NCBI GenBank assembly: GCA_036522815.1
Contig: DATDFC010000163.1
Span: forward strand, 1 to 12,605
Direction of reading: 5' to 3'
Length of the DNA stretch: 12,605 nt
DNA from: AG41 sp036522815
GTDB taxonomy: Bacteria > Gemmatimonadota > Gemmatimonadetes > Gemmatimonadales > GWC2-71-9
Part shown: one piece after another, positions 1-7,575 of the stretch
Layout of the letters: each line of letters begins with the position of its first letter
Position numbering within the stretch: the stretch's first letter is position 1
Translations under genes and position numbers: made by a program
Notes under the pieces: model-generated
Database searches by the model: none
Told to the model about the DNA's origin: nothing
The model's input: the letters and a program-made list of their open reading frames with translations, nothing else

Positions 1-117
1 GCCGCCGTCACGAGCGCCCCCCCCGCCGCTCCCGCGGCCCAGCCCCACCCTGCGCCCGTCCCGTGGAGCCACTCGGCCGCGGCCACGGCGACGACGCAGC
101 CGGCGAGCGCTACGTGA
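1..117 (+). CDS. C-terminal tail of an upstream gene (partial, Ala/Pro-rich)
   Basis: Frame 1 is open from the window edge to a TGA at 115-117 and gives a 38-residue tail made almost entirely of Ala, Pro, Thr, Ser and His, ending in QPASAT. Nearly every third codon position is G or C, as in the genes downstream. The TGA overlaps the GTG at 114-116 that best starts the creatininase gene, giving the same GTGA junction seen at 830 and 4372. These points favour a real gene end over non-coding sequence. A low-complexity tail of this length says nothing about function, and a purely non-coding GC-rich stretch remains possible. Confidence 0.45.
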   Translation, partial: AAVTSAPPAAPAAQPHPAPVPWSHSAAATATTQPASAT

Positions 118-833
118 GCCCGCCGCTCCACCTGAAGGCCCTGGTCCCCGATGAGGTCCGTTTCATTCTCGAGCGCGATGCGCGCCTCCTCGTTCCCGTG
201 GGGACGTGCGAGCAGCACGGCCCGCACCTGCCGCTCGGCTGCGACACCATCATCGTCGAGTACCTGGCCGACGATTTGTCCGGCGCGCTCGAGATCCTGC
301 GCGCGCCCACCATCGAATATGGCGTCAATACCTCCACCCAGCGGCCGTTTCCCGGGAACGCCTCAGTGCGCCGCAAGACGCTGCACCGCTGGATGAACGA
401 CCTGCTCGGCTCGTGGGAGCAGGCGGGCGTGGACACTTTCATCATCTTGACCGCCCACGGCTACGATCCGCACCAGGAAGCCCTGTCCACCCTGCGCACG
501 CACCAGGCACGGATCTTCACGGTCGACGTGTTCGACCTCGATTTCAGCGGCTTGCTCGAGGATGGCGCCGGCCCGATGCACGGGAGCGAGCTCGACACGT
601 CCCTGCTCCTCTACCTCGCGCCGGAGCTCGTTCACATGGAGCGCGCCCAGGACTTCCTGCTGCCCCAGCGGCAGCTCACCCGCTACCAGCGGACCCGGCT
701 GGGCGCGCTGCCGAAAGGGTCGCCCGGCTCGCTGGGCCGGCCTTCGCTCGCGACGCGGGAGAAGGGAGAGCGGCTGTATAAGATGATCCGCGAGCGTATC
801 GCCACGCGAGTGCTGGGGGCACCGGTCCCGTGA
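114..833 (+). CDS. Creatininase-family amidohydrolase
   Basis: The product is about 239 residues, normal for the creatininase/creatinine amidohydrolase superfamily. These are metal-dependent cytoplasmic enzymes that hydrolyse cyclic or linear amides. The N-terminal motif VGTCEQHGPHLPLGCDT (residues 29-45) supplies the expected metal ligands Glu33, His35 and Asp44. A second motif, TAHGYDPH (113-120), keeps the ligand His115 but replaces the usual GGN that follows His-Gly... a third, HGSELDTS (156-163), matches the family's HAGExETS with Asp161 in place of the conserved Glu. There is no signal peptide. An upstream in-frame GTG at 63 would add 17 residues, but the GTG at 114 overlaps the preceding stop and places the ligands at the family's usual positions, so I prefer it. 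Family membership is fairly secure. The substrate is unknown; relatives act on creatinine, formamidopyrimidines or peptide-derived cofactor precursors. Confidence 0.85.
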   Translation: MSPPLHLKALVPDEVRFILERDARLLVPVGTCEQHGPHLPLGCDTIIVEYLADDLSGALEILRAPTIEYGVNTSTQRPFPGNASVRRKTLHRWMNDLLGSWEQAGVDTFIILTAHGYDPHQEALSTLRTHQARIFTVDVFDLDFSGLLEDGAGPMHGSELDTSLLLYLAPELVHMERAQDFLLPQRQLTRYQRTRLGALPKGSPGSLGRPSLATREKGERLYKMIRERIATRVLGAPVP

Positions 834-1501
834 GCGCGCTCCTGCTCATGCTCGCCGTCGTCCACAGCCAGGGCCAGGGGTCGGTCGACGAGGGAACGCT
901 GCTGGTGCGACAGGACACCGTCGAGATCGCGCGTGAAGGGTTCCGGCTCACGCCGGCCCGCGCCGCCGCGGGCGGCTGGACCCTGGCGACCACGATCCGC
1001 TTCGATCGCACCCGCCCTGTGGTGGTGCTCGACCCGATCCTCGAGCTGGGCCCCGATTCCACCGCCACGACGCTCGAGTACACGGTGGCCGACCCACGCG
1101 ACCCGTTGCGCATCGTGGGCCAGTTCACCCGCGGCCGGTTCGTGGTGCGGATGCTGGGACGCCGCACCGAGCGGGCGCGGGAGTTCCCCGCGCCTCCGCC
1201 CGCGGCCGTGCTGGACGACTCCGTGTTCGCCCTCTATCTCCCGGTCGCCTGGCTGGCTCGAGCGCAGCCGGCCCAGGTGACCGCGGTGTTCCCGCGGGCC
1301 GGCCGGCGCGAGCTGCTGGCGGTCCGGGACCTGGGCATCGAGGCGACGACGCTGAACCGCGACCCCGCCGAGCTGCGCCACATCACGGTGACGGGAGGCG
1401 AGAACCGGCTGGTGCACGTCTGGCTCGGGGCCGAGGGACGCCTCGCCAAGGTCGAGATTCCCTCACGCGGCCTGGTAGCGGGGCGGCAGCCGGCGCGTTG
1501 A
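830..1501 (+). CDS. Probable exported protein of unknown function
   Basis: I do not recognise a family for this 223-residue protein. It starts with GTG at 830, overlapping the creatininase stop by 4 bases, with a G-rich stretch (CTGGGGGC, 812-819) upstream that may act as ribosome binding site. Residues 2-14 (SALLLMLAVVHSQ) are hydrophobic and look like a short signal peptide, although no basic residue precedes them. The rest alternates short hydrophobic and polar stretches, suggesting a beta-rich soluble domain: strands such as RPVVVLDPILEL near residue 62 and RLVHVWLGAEGRLAKVEI near residue 193. It has no cysteines and no further membrane segment. The C-terminal pattern of a strand, a Gly turn and a Lys-Val-containing strand resembles small periplasmic beta-sandwich proteins with DUF3108-like folds, but that is only an impression. 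The overlap implies co-expression with the amidohydrolase. Confidence 0.7.
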   Translation: MSALLLMLAVVHSQGQGSVDEGTLLVRQDTVEIAREGFRLTPARAAAGGWTLATTIRFDRTRPVVVLDPILELGPDSTATTLEYTVADPRDPLRIVGQFTRGRFVVRMLGRRTERAREFPAPPPAAVLDDSVFALYLPVAWLARAQPAQVTAVFPRAGRRELLAVRDLGIEATTLNRDPAELRHITVTGGENRLVHVWLGAEGRLAKVEIPSRGLVAGRQPAR

Positions 1502-1527
1502 GCGAGTCGTCGCCGCCCGCTACCCGG

Positions 1528-1536
1528 GTTAGATTG
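1528..1536 (+). promoter_or_regulatory. Possible -10-like element upstream of the tolC-family gene
   Basis: The stretch GTTAGATTG, with core TAGATT at 1530-1535, is a conspicuous AT-rich patch in an otherwise very GC-rich 106-base gap. It lies about 70 bases before the ATG at 1608, a sensible place for the export operon's promoter. No convincing -35 box is visible 16-18 bases upstream. This is a weak call based on position and composition only. Confidence 0.2.
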
Positions 1537-1552
1537 TCGCGCGTCGAAACCT

Positions 1553-1568
1553 GCGGCGCTCGCGCCGC
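1553..1568 (+). other. Perfect GC hairpin in the leader of the export operon
   Basis: GCGGCGC (1553-1559) and GCGCCGC (1562-1568) are exact reverse complements separated by two bases; in practice this is a 6-bp stem with a CTCG loop. No T-run follows, so it does not look like an intrinsic terminator. It could be a leader structure or an operator half-site pair, or a chance product of high GC content. Confidence 0.3.
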
Positions 1569-1597
1569 GTACGAGGTGTCGTCCCAACGACCGGTCC

Positions 1598-1602
1598 AAG
1601 GA
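1598..1602 (+). promoter_or_regulatory. Ribosome binding site for the tolC-family gene
   Basis: AAGGA ends five bases before the ATG at 1608. This supports that start, which also begins immediately at a signal peptide. Confidence 0.6.
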
Positions 1603-1607
1603 TCGCC

Positions 1608-3089
1608 ATGAGGCTTCTGCTGTGCTCCGTCGGGCTCGCCGTCTGCCCGGTCCTCGCGGTATGTCAGCGCTCCGTTCCCGCGAACCTGTCTCTCGCCGAT
1701 GCCGTCGCCCTCGCCCGTGCCAACAACCCGGTGTACCGGCAGGCCATCAACGACCGCGCCCCCGCTGCCTGGGGGGTGCGGAGCGCGTGGTCGACCCTGC
1801 TGGTGCCGAGCGTGAGCGCGTCGGGCGGGATCGGGTACGCCGGCCCGGGCCAGCAGACGTTTCTCACGTCGAACTTTTCGCAGAACGTCTCCACGGTGTC
1901 GTCCAGCTACGGCATCGGGCTGGACTGGACGTTGAGCGGCCAGACGCTCACGCAACCGGGGCTCCGCAAGGCACAACTCTCGGCCGCGGACGCCGACGTC
2001 GCGGGGGCGGAGACGAACCTCGTCACGACCGTCACGCAGCAGTACCTGACCGTGCTGCAGGCGCGGGACAACGCCGAGGTCGCGCGCCAGCAGCTGCAGC
2101 ACGACGAGGAGTTCCAGAAGCTGGCGCAGGCGCGCTACGACGTGGGGCGCGCGTCGCTGATCGACGTGCGCCAGGCGCAGGTGGCTCGGGGACAGGCCGA
2201 AGTGGTGCTGCTGCGGGCACGCACGGCGGTCCAGGTCGAAAAGCTCCGCCTGTTTCAGCAGATGGGCGTGACGGCCCCGGTGGACCTCGCGGCCGTGCAG
2301 CTCACCGACACCTTCACCGTGCAGGCGCCCACCTGGCAGATGAACGACCTGCTCACCATGGCCGAGCAGCAGAACCCGGCGCTCAAAGCGCTGCGCGAGC
2401 GTGAGCACGCCGCCGCCTGGGGCGTCCGGGCCGCGACCTCGAGTTACGGTCCGTCCCTGTCGGTCTCCGCCGGCTGGTCGGGGTTCACGCAAAAGCTCTC
2501 GGACATCAATCCGACCATCGCGAGCGCGCGCGCCAGCGCGGCGGCGGACTCGGCCACCTGCGCCTACGCCAACAGTGCGTGGCTCAATGGGGGCTCCGGG
2601 CAGCCGCCGCTCGACTGCACGCTGTACTCCTTCAGCGCCGCTGCGGAGCAGGCGATCCGCAGCCGCAACGAGGCCTATCCGTTCCACTTCACGCCGGAGC
2701 CGTTCCAGGCGAGGCTCACGGTGCGGATCCCGTTGTGGGGCAACTTCCAGCAGCCGCTCGAGGTCTCCCAAGCCAAGGCGCAGCACCAGGATCTGCAGGA
2801 GTCGGTACGGGCGCGCGGCCTCCAGCTCCAGACCGACGTGATCGGGGCGTTCCTGACGCTCCAGACGACGTATCAGTCGATCGCCATCCAGGACACGAAT
2901 CGCACCGCGGCGCGGGAGCAGCTGCAGCTCGCCACGGAGCGCTACCGGGTCGGATCGGGTACGTTCTTCGAGCTGCTCGACGCCCAGGTGGCGGCGCTGC
3001 GCGCCGAGACGGATTATGTCAACGCGGTATACGATTATCACAAGGCGCTGGCCGCGCTCGAGGCGGCGGTCGGGCGGCCGCTGCGGTAA
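1608..3089 (+). CDS. TolC-family outer-membrane efflux channel
   Basis: This 493-residue protein has the usual TolC/OEP length and two-repeat layout. A signal peptide (about residues 1-20, MRLLLCSVGLAVCPVLAVCQ) is followed by repeat 1 (about 28-218, opening with LSLADAVALARANNP) and repeat 2 (about 245-490, opening with MNDLLTMAEQQNPALKALRE). Each repeat contains the characteristic helical turn with an R-Y-x-V-G step: RYDVGRASLIDVRQAQ near 176 and RYRVGSGTFFELLDAQ near 445. These proteins form trimeric channels through the outer membrane and periplasm and dock onto an adaptor and an inner-membrane pump. Repeat 2 carries an extended extracellular-loop region (about 292-360) with a cysteine pair, Cys318 and Cys337. 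The cysteine in the signal peptide is not a good lipobox because Val precedes it. The gene leads the export operon, and the adaptor begins 17 bases after its stop. Confidence 0.95.
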   Translation: MRLLLCSVGLAVCPVLAVCQRSVPANLSLADAVALARANNPVYRQAINDRAPAAWGVRSAWSTLLVPSVSASGGIGYAGPGQQTFLTSNFSQNVSTVSSSYGIGLDWTLSGQTLTQPGLRKAQLSAADADVAGAETNLVTTVTQQYLTVLQARDNAEVARQQLQHDEEFQKLAQARYDVGRASLIDVRQAQVARGQAEVVLLRARTAVQVEKLRLFQQMGVTAPVDLAAVQLTDTFTVQAPTWQMNDLLTMAEQQNPALKALREREHAAAWGVRAATSSYGPSLSVSAGWSGFTQKLSDINPTIASARASAAADSATCAYANSAWLNGGSGQPPLDCTLYSFSAAAEQAIRSRNEAYPFHFTPEPFQARLTVRIPLWGNFQQPLEVSQAKAQHQDLQESVRARGLQLQTDVIGAFLTLQTTYQSIAIQDTNRTAAREQLQLATERYRVGSGTFFELLDAQVAALRAETDYVNAVYDYHKALAALEAAVGRPLR

Positions 3090-3090
3090 G

Positions 3091-3097
3091 GGAGGAA
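3091..3097 (+). promoter_or_regulatory. Strong ribosome binding site for the adaptor gene
   Basis: GGAGGAA lies nine bases before the ATG at 3107. It fixes that start within an open frame that runs much further upstream through the tolC-family gene. Confidence 0.7.
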
Positions 3098-3106
3098 GCG
3101 ACGGCG

Positions 3107-4375
3107 ATGTCCAAACGGACCAAAGTGCTGGTAGGCGCGGGGGCGGCGGTGCTGATCGTCGGGCTGGTGGTGATCAGCGCCGGCGCGCGCCGCGACCGCG
3201 GCCAGGAAGTCCGCTTCGAAAAGGTCGCCCGGCGCGACCTCGTCGCGGCCGTGACGGCGAGCGGCAAGATCCAACCCAAGAAGAAAGTCGACATCTCGGC
3301 CGACATCACCGGGCGGATCACCAAGATCGCCGTGCGCGAGGGCGATCTGGTCACGCAGGGGCAGTTCCTGCTGCAGATCGATCCGACGATCTATCAGGCC
3401 AACGTCCAGCAGGCCGCCGCCACGCTGGCGTCGTCGCAGGCGGCCGCGGTGCAGGCCAAGGCGAACCAGGATCAGGCCGAGCGCGCCCTGCGGCGCACCA
3501 AGGAGCTCCACACCCAGAGTCCCAATCTCGTGTCGCAGGAGCAGCTGGAGCAGGCCCAGACCGCGTTCGACATCGCCCAAGCGAACATGACCGCCGCAGA
3601 GCATCAGGTCGATCAGGCGCGCGCGGCCATGCAGTCGGCGCGCGACAACCTCCGCAAGACCACGCTCATCGCTCCCATGGCCGGGCGGGTGACCCGCCTC
3701 GCCGTGGAGGAGGGAGAAGTGGCCGTGCCGAGCACGTTCTCGAAAGACATCGGCCTGCTGATGACGATCTCGGACCTGTCGGTGATCCAGGCCAAGGTCA
3801 AGGTGGACGAGACCGACGTGGTACGAGTCCATCTCGGCGACTCGGTCGAGGTGTCGATCGACGCGTTCCCGGATACCACGTTCACGGGCCGCGTGACCAA
3901 GGTATCGAACTCGAGCGTCCTCAACGCCGGTCAGGCGGCGACGGGCCAGAGCGACCGCGCCGTCGACTACGAGGTCGAGGTCACGCTCAACAAGCCGCCG
4001 GCCGACACGCGGCCGGACCTGTCCGCCACCGCGCGGATCGTCACCGACACGCGCAAACAGGTGCTGTCGATTCCGATCATCGCCCTCACGGTGCGGGAGA
4101 ACAAGCCGGTGTCGACCGAAAACCGCCCGGTGGACACCACCGCCCACAAAAAGAAAGAGACCGAGGGCGTGTTCACGGTGAAGGACGGCGTCGCGACCTT
4201 CCGCGCGGTCAAGGTCGGAATCGCGGGCGACGAGTACTTCGAGGTGACCGAGGGCCTGAAGGAAGGGGAGAGCCTGGTCGCCGGACCGTATCAGGCGATT
4301 CGCGATCTCAAGGACGGCGCCCGGGTGCGCGCGATGAAGCAGCCGGCCGACTCGACCAAGAAGAAGGCGGCGTGA
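3107..4375 (+). CDS. MacA-like periplasmic adaptor (HlyD/RND membrane fusion family)
   Basis: The 422-residue product begins with a single membrane anchor (about residues 7-25, VLVGAGAAVLIVGLVVISAG) and continues in the periplasm. The order is typical of MacA. First comes a lipoyl half-motif (64-92, with TGRITKIAVREGDLV at 68-82). Next is a long alpha-hairpin rich in Ala and Gln (about 95-185) that would contact the TolC tip. The second lipoyl half (186-205, LIAPMAGRVTRLAVEEGEV) follows, then a beta-barrel domain (about 225-310) and a membrane-proximal domain (about 315-408). Such adaptors form hexameric funnels bridging a MacB-type permease to TolC. A linker bearing HKKKE (347-351) interrupts the last domain, and the protein ends in a Lys-rich tail (TKKKAA). 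It is the only adaptor gene in the window, so it probably serves all the permeases downstream. Its stop overlaps the ATPase start. Confidence 0.93.
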   Translation: MSKRTKVLVGAGAAVLIVGLVVISAGARRDRGQEVRFEKVARRDLVAAVTASGKIQPKKKVDISADITGRITKIAVREGDLVTQGQFLLQIDPTIYQANVQQAAATLASSQAAAVQAKANQDQAERALRRTKELHTQSPNLVSQEQLEQAQTAFDIAQANMTAAEHQVDQARAAMQSARDNLRKTTLIAPMAGRVTRLAVEEGEVAVPSTFSKDIGLLMTISDLSVIQAKVKVDETDVVRVHLGDSVEVSIDAFPDTTFTGRVTKVSNSSVLNAGQAATGQSDRAVDYEVEVTLNKPPADTRPDLSATARIVTDTRKQVLSIPIIALTVRENKPVSTENRPVDTTAHKKKETEGVFTVKDGVATFRAVKVGIAGDEYFEVTEGLKEGESLVAGPYQAIRDLKDGARVRAMKQPADSTKKKAA

Positions 4376-5103
4376 CCCTTCCCCAGACGTTCCGGACCGG
4401 GGATACGCCGCTCCCCGACATCATCATCCTCACGCACAAGCTCACGCGCGCCTACGACATGGGGGGAGAGGTCGTGCGCGCGCTGCAGGGCGTGAGCGTG
4501 CAGATCCGCAAGAACGAGTACGTCGCGGTCATGGGGCCGTCGGGGTCGGGCAAGTCGACGCTCATGAACCTGATCGGCTGTCTCGATACACCCACGTCTG
4601 GCGAGTACTGGCTCAACAGCCAGAAGGTCTCCGACCTGGACGACGACGAGCTGGCGCGGATCCGGAACAAGGAGATCGGGTTCGTCTTCCAGACGTTCAA
4701 CCTGCTGCCCCGCGCCAGCGCGCTGCACAACGTGGAGCTGCCGCTCATCTACGCAGGTGCCGGCGCGCGGGAGCGCCGGGCCCGGGCGGCGCGGGCGCTC
4801 GAGCGCGTGGGGCTGGGCGACCGCATGGAGCACCGGCCCAACGAGTTGTCCGGCGGGCAGCGCCAGCGCGTGGCGATCGCGCGCGCGCTCGTGAACGACC
4901 CGTCCATTCTGCTGGCGGACGAGCCCACGGGGAACCTCGATTCCACCACCAGCGCCGAGATTATGGCGGTATTCCGGGAGCTGCACCGCCAGGGGCAGAC
5001 GATCGTGATGGTGACGCACGAGCACGACATCGCCGCCCACGCGGCGCGCGTGGTGACGCTGCGCGACGGGCTCATCGCCAGCGATCAGCTACAGGCCGCC
5101 TGA
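4372..5103 (+). CDS. Stand-alone MacB/LolD-type ABC transporter ATPase
   Basis: This 243-residue protein is a complete nucleotide-binding domain. It has Walker A GPSGSGKST (55-63), Q-loop Gln107 in GFVFQTFNLLPR, signature LSGGQ (159-163), Walker B ILLADEP (179-185) with catalytic Glu184, the D-loop GNLDS and the H-loop His216 in VTHEHD. The phrase DEPTGNLDS and the overall size place it in the MacB/LolD/FtsE group, which powers FtsX-like permeases by mechanotransmission rather than by a classical membrane pathway. In E. coli MacB this domain is fused to the permease; here it is separate. The GTG start at 4372 overlaps the adaptor stop (GTGA) and is preceded by AAGAAGG with short spacing. It gives an N-terminal extension of about 16 residues before the first conserved strand; a later ATG at 4459 would remove that strand. 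This is the only ATPase in the window for six permeases. Confidence 0.96.
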   Translation: MTLPQTFRTGDTPLPDIIILTHKLTRAYDMGGEVVRALQGVSVQIRKNEYVAVMGPSGSGKSTLMNLIGCLDTPTSGEYWLNSQKVSDLDDDELARIRNKEIGFVFQTFNLLPRASALHNVELPLIYAGAGARERRARAARALERVGLGDRMEHRPNELSGGQRQRVAIARALVNDPSILLADEPTGNLDSTTSAEIMAVFRELHRQGQTIVMVTHEHDIAAHAARVVTLRDGLIASDQLQAA

Positions 5104-5104
5104 A

Positions 5105-6343
5105 ATGCCGCTGTTCGAGGCGCTGCGCCTCGCCCTCCAGACGATCCGAACGCAGAAGCTGAAGAGCGGCTTTTCGCTGCTCGGCGTGTTCATCGGGGTC
5201 GCCTCGCTCATCGGCGCGTGGTCGATCGTGAACGGCGTCAACCGCTACATGACCGAGAAGTTCGCGCAGACGCTGTTCGGCGTGAACACCTTCCAGCTGC
5301 GGCGCCGCCCGATGTTCACCCCCAACGTGCCCGACTCGGTGTGGCGGGCGTGGGCACGACGGCCCCGCATCCGCTTCAGCGACGCGGAGGCGCTGAGCGC
5401 CGGCTTCACCGTGCCCGTGGTGACGGCCTGGCAGTCGAGCGACAACCAGACCGTCTTCTACCGCGACAAGCAGGCCCGGGACATCGAGCTCACCGCCGCG
5501 AGCGAGCGCTACTTCGAGATCAAGAACCTGCGGCTCGCCCTCGGGCGGGCGTTCACGTCGCAGGAAAACCGCTCCGGGGCGGCGGTGGTGGTGCTGGGCG
5601 ACGCGGTGGCGCAGCGGTTGTTCGTGGATCGCTCGCCGTTGGACCGCAGCGTCCGGATCGGCGGCACCACGTATCGCGTGATCGGGGTCGTCGAGAAGCA
5701 GGGGAGCGTGCTCGGCTTCCCGCTGGACCGCTTCGTCGTCGTGCCGGCGCTGTCGCCCGCGCAGAACCTGGTCAATCCTCCCGGGATCCTCGACGCGTTC
5801 CTCGTGAAAGCCCAGTCCGAGCCAGAGATGCGTCTGGCCATGGACCAGGCCGAGGGGATCATGCGCAGCCGCCGCCACCTGCGGCCGCGGCAGGACGACA
5901 ACTTCGCGCTCGATACGTCCGAGGGCGTGCAGCGGTTCTGGGCGGGCATCAGCCGCATCCTCGTCGTGGTGCTGCCCGGGGTGGTGCTCGTCTCGCTCGT
6001 GATCGGCGGCATCGTGATCATGAACATCATGCTCATGGCGGTGGCGGAGCGGACGCGCGAGATCGGCCTGCGGAAGTCGCTGGGCGCACGGCGCCGCGAC
6101 GTGCTGCGGCAGTTTCTCGCCGAATCGGCCGCGATCGCCACCGTCGGCGCTGCATTCGGTGTCGTCGCCGGCATCGGGCTGACGTTCATCATCGCCGCCG
6201 CCTCGCCCCTCCCGGCCACCCTGTCGCCCGCGTCGGTCCTGCTGGGCGTCGTCATGGGCGCGGGCGTGGGCGTCGTCGCGGGCGTCTATCCCGCCAGCCG
6301 CGCGGCGCGGCTCGATCCCATCGCCGCGCTGCGCCAGGAGTAG
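5105..6343 (+). CDS. MacB-type ABC permease, type A, pair 1 (A1)
   Basis: The 412-residue protein has the MacB/FtsX permease plan. TM1 is at about 22-44, followed by a periplasmic core domain (about 45-280). TM2 is at about 284-312, TM3 at about 339-366 and TM4 at about 375-397, and the C-terminus is cytoplasmic (ARLDPIAALRQE). The TM2-TM3 cytoplasmic loop carries AERTREIGLRKSLGARRRD (314-332), the conserved region that contacts the ATPase. Features I use to define type A are the N-terminus MPLFEALRLALQTIRTQKLKS, the pre-TM2 sequence HLRPRQDDNF (258-267), and IVIMNIMLM in TM2. The gene starts one base after the ATPase stop, with no strong ribosome binding site, so it is probably translated by coupling. 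The exported substrate is unknown; MacB relatives export macrolides, toxins, lipoproteins or peptides. Confidence 0.93.
   Translation: MPLFEALRLALQTIRTQKLKSGFSLLGVFIGVASLIGAWSIVNGVNRYMTEKFAQTLFGVNTFQLRRRPMFTPNVPDSVWRAWARRPRIRFSDAEALSAGFTVPVVTAWQSSDNQTVFYRDKQARDIELTAASERYFEIKNLRLALGRAFTSQENRSGAAVVVLGDAVAQRLFVDRSPLDRSVRIGGTTYRVIGVVEKQGSVLGFPLDRFVVVPALSPAQNLVNPPGILDAFLVKAQSEPEMRLAMDQAEGIMRSRRHLRPRQDDNFALDTSEGVQRFWAGISRILVVVLPGVVLVSLVIGGIVIMNIMLMAVAERTREIGLRKSLGARRRDVLRQFLAESAAIATVGAAFGVVAGIGLTFIIAAASPLPATLSPASVLLGVVMGAGVGVVAGVYPASRAARLDPIAALRQE
6336..6340 (+). promoter_or_regulatory. Ribosome binding site deciding the GTG start of B1
   Basis: AGGAG overlaps the last codons of A1 and lies five bases before the GTG at 6346. 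It picks that GTG out of an open frame that runs far upstream without biological meaning. Confidence 0.65.
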
Positions 6344-6345
6344 TC

Positions 6346-7575
6346 GTGACCGCCCTGTTCGAAGGTGTCGGCATCGCGCTCGCGTCGCTCCGCTCTCACA
6401 AGATGCGCGCCGCCCTGACGATCCTGGGGGTGGCCATCGGCGTCACGGTCGTCATGGTGATCGGGGCGCTGATCAGCGGGTTCAACAAGGGCATCTCCGA
6501 CATGCTCTCCTCGCTCGGCCCCAAGACGTTCTGGGTGGGGCGCTACTGGGGCGGGCAGGGCGACGTGGACCCGGAAGACCCGGACCCGTGGCGGCGGCGT
6601 CCGCCCATGACGATGGACGAGGCCACGCGCCTGGGGCAGCTGCCCTCCATCGCCTTCGTGGTCGTCGACGAGAACACCTCGGCGGACATCGATTTCGAAG
6701 GCCACCGCATGGCGGCCATCAGCATCCGCGGCCGCAACGCCGACTGGCCCAAGATCGAAGGCGGCACGATTCACCCCGGCCGCTCATTCAGCCACGTCGA
6801 GGACGCGGCCAACAGTCACGTGGTCGTGGTCAACACGAAGCTCGCGGAGAACCTGTTCGGCCAACGCGACCCGACCGCGCGGCGCATCAAGATCAGCGGC
6901 GTGCCGTACGACGTGATCGGCGTGTACGATCCGCCGCCCCACCTGTTCGGCGGCGACGACCAGCCTCAGGCCATGATCCCGCACGGGACCTTCACCAAGG
7001 ATCTGCAGTACTGGCGCGGCTGGATGGACATGTTCGTCGTGCCCCAGGACTCGGTGTCGCTGGAGCGCGCGATGGACGACGTCACCATGGCGCTGCGCAC
7101 CATGCGGGGCTTGCGGCCGGGGCAGCGCAACAATTTCGATGCGGTCACCCAGGAAGTGTACGTGAAGGCCATCAACAGCTTCACGCTGGTGGCGCGGGTG
7201 CTGATGATCGCGCTCTCGATGGTCGGCCTGATGGTCGGAGGCATCGGGGTCGTCGCGATCATGATGATCTCGGTCACGGAGCGCACCCGGGAGATCGGCG
7301 TGCGCAAGGCGCTGGGCGCCACGCGGCGGGAGATCCTGTGGCAGTTCCTGGTCGAGGCGGCGACCCTCACCCTCGTGGGCGGCATCGTCGGCATGGTGGT
7401 GGGCTGGCTCGTATCGCTGGTGCTCGCCGGCGCCACTCCGGTCCCGGCCTACGTGCCGCTCGGCTCGATCGTCCTCGCCCTGGGCGCCGCCGCGGTCACC
7501 GGGCTGCTGTTCGGCATTTATCCCGCGAGCAAGGCGTCGCGACTCGATCCCGTCGAGGCGCTGCGGTACGAATAG
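6346..7575 (+). CDS. MacB-type ABC permease, type B, pair 1 (B1)
   Basis: The 409-residue permease starts at GTG 6346, two bases after the A1 stop. Its N-terminus MTALFEGVGIALASLR matches the start of B2. TM1 is at about 23-44 (LTILGVAIGVTVVMVIGALI), and the periplasmic domain spans about 45-275. TM2 is at about 280-308, TM3 at about 336-361 and TM4 at about 370-392. Type B hallmarks are LRGLRPGQ shortly followed by NNF (the LRPGQRNNF segment begins near 256), AIMMISVTERTREIG in TM2 and its following loop (304-318), and KALGATRREILWQFLVEA (321-338). Both differ consistently from the type A sequences. The periplasmic domain has an acidic, Pro-rich insert (DVDPEDPDPWRRRPP, 73-87) early on. A 59-base DNA tract encoding the TM2 loop is nearly identical to the same place in B2. 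It probably forms a heterodimer with A1, by inference from gene order. Confidence 0.93.
   Translation: MTALFEGVGIALASLRSHKMRAALTILGVAIGVTVVMVIGALISGFNKGISDMLSSLGPKTFWVGRYWGGQGDVDPEDPDPWRRRPPMTMDEATRLGQLPSIAFVVVDENTSADIDFEGHRMAAISIRGRNADWPKIEGGTIHPGRSFSHVEDAANSHVVVVNTKLAENLFGQRDPTARRIKISGVPYDVIGVYDPPPHLFGGDDQPQAMIPHGTFTKDLQYWRGWMDMFVVPQDSVSLERAMDDVTMALRTMRGLRPGQRNNFDAVTQEVYVKAINSFTLVARVLMIALSMVGLMVGGIGVVAIMMISVTERTREIGVRKALGATRREILWQFLVEAATLTLVGGIVGMVVGWLVSLVLAGATPVPAYVPLGSIVLALGAAAVTGLLFGIYPASKASRLDPVEALRYE

Noticed and set aside
63..113. Upstream GTG at 63 as the creatininase start
   Set aside because: There is no Shine-Dalgarno sequence before it, the added residues are low-complexity, and GTG 114 forms the same stop/start overlap used elsewhere in the window.
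1608..1667. Lipoprotein signal on the TolC-family protein (Cys19 after LAV)
   Set aside because: Position -1 is Val rather than Gly, Ala or Ser, so the lipobox is poor. An ordinary signal peptide is more likely.
1383..3041. Long antisense open frame (552 codons) opposite the tolC-family gene
   Set aside because: It lies on the minus strand of a clear gene, reads as Arg/Gly/His/Leu-rich low-information protein, and is explained by high GC at third codon positions.
5218..7575. Apparent 785-residue protein ending in B1, which could suggest a fused double permease
   Set aside because: The first 376 codons are an out-of-frame reading of A1. B1 has its own AGGAG and GTG start at 6346.
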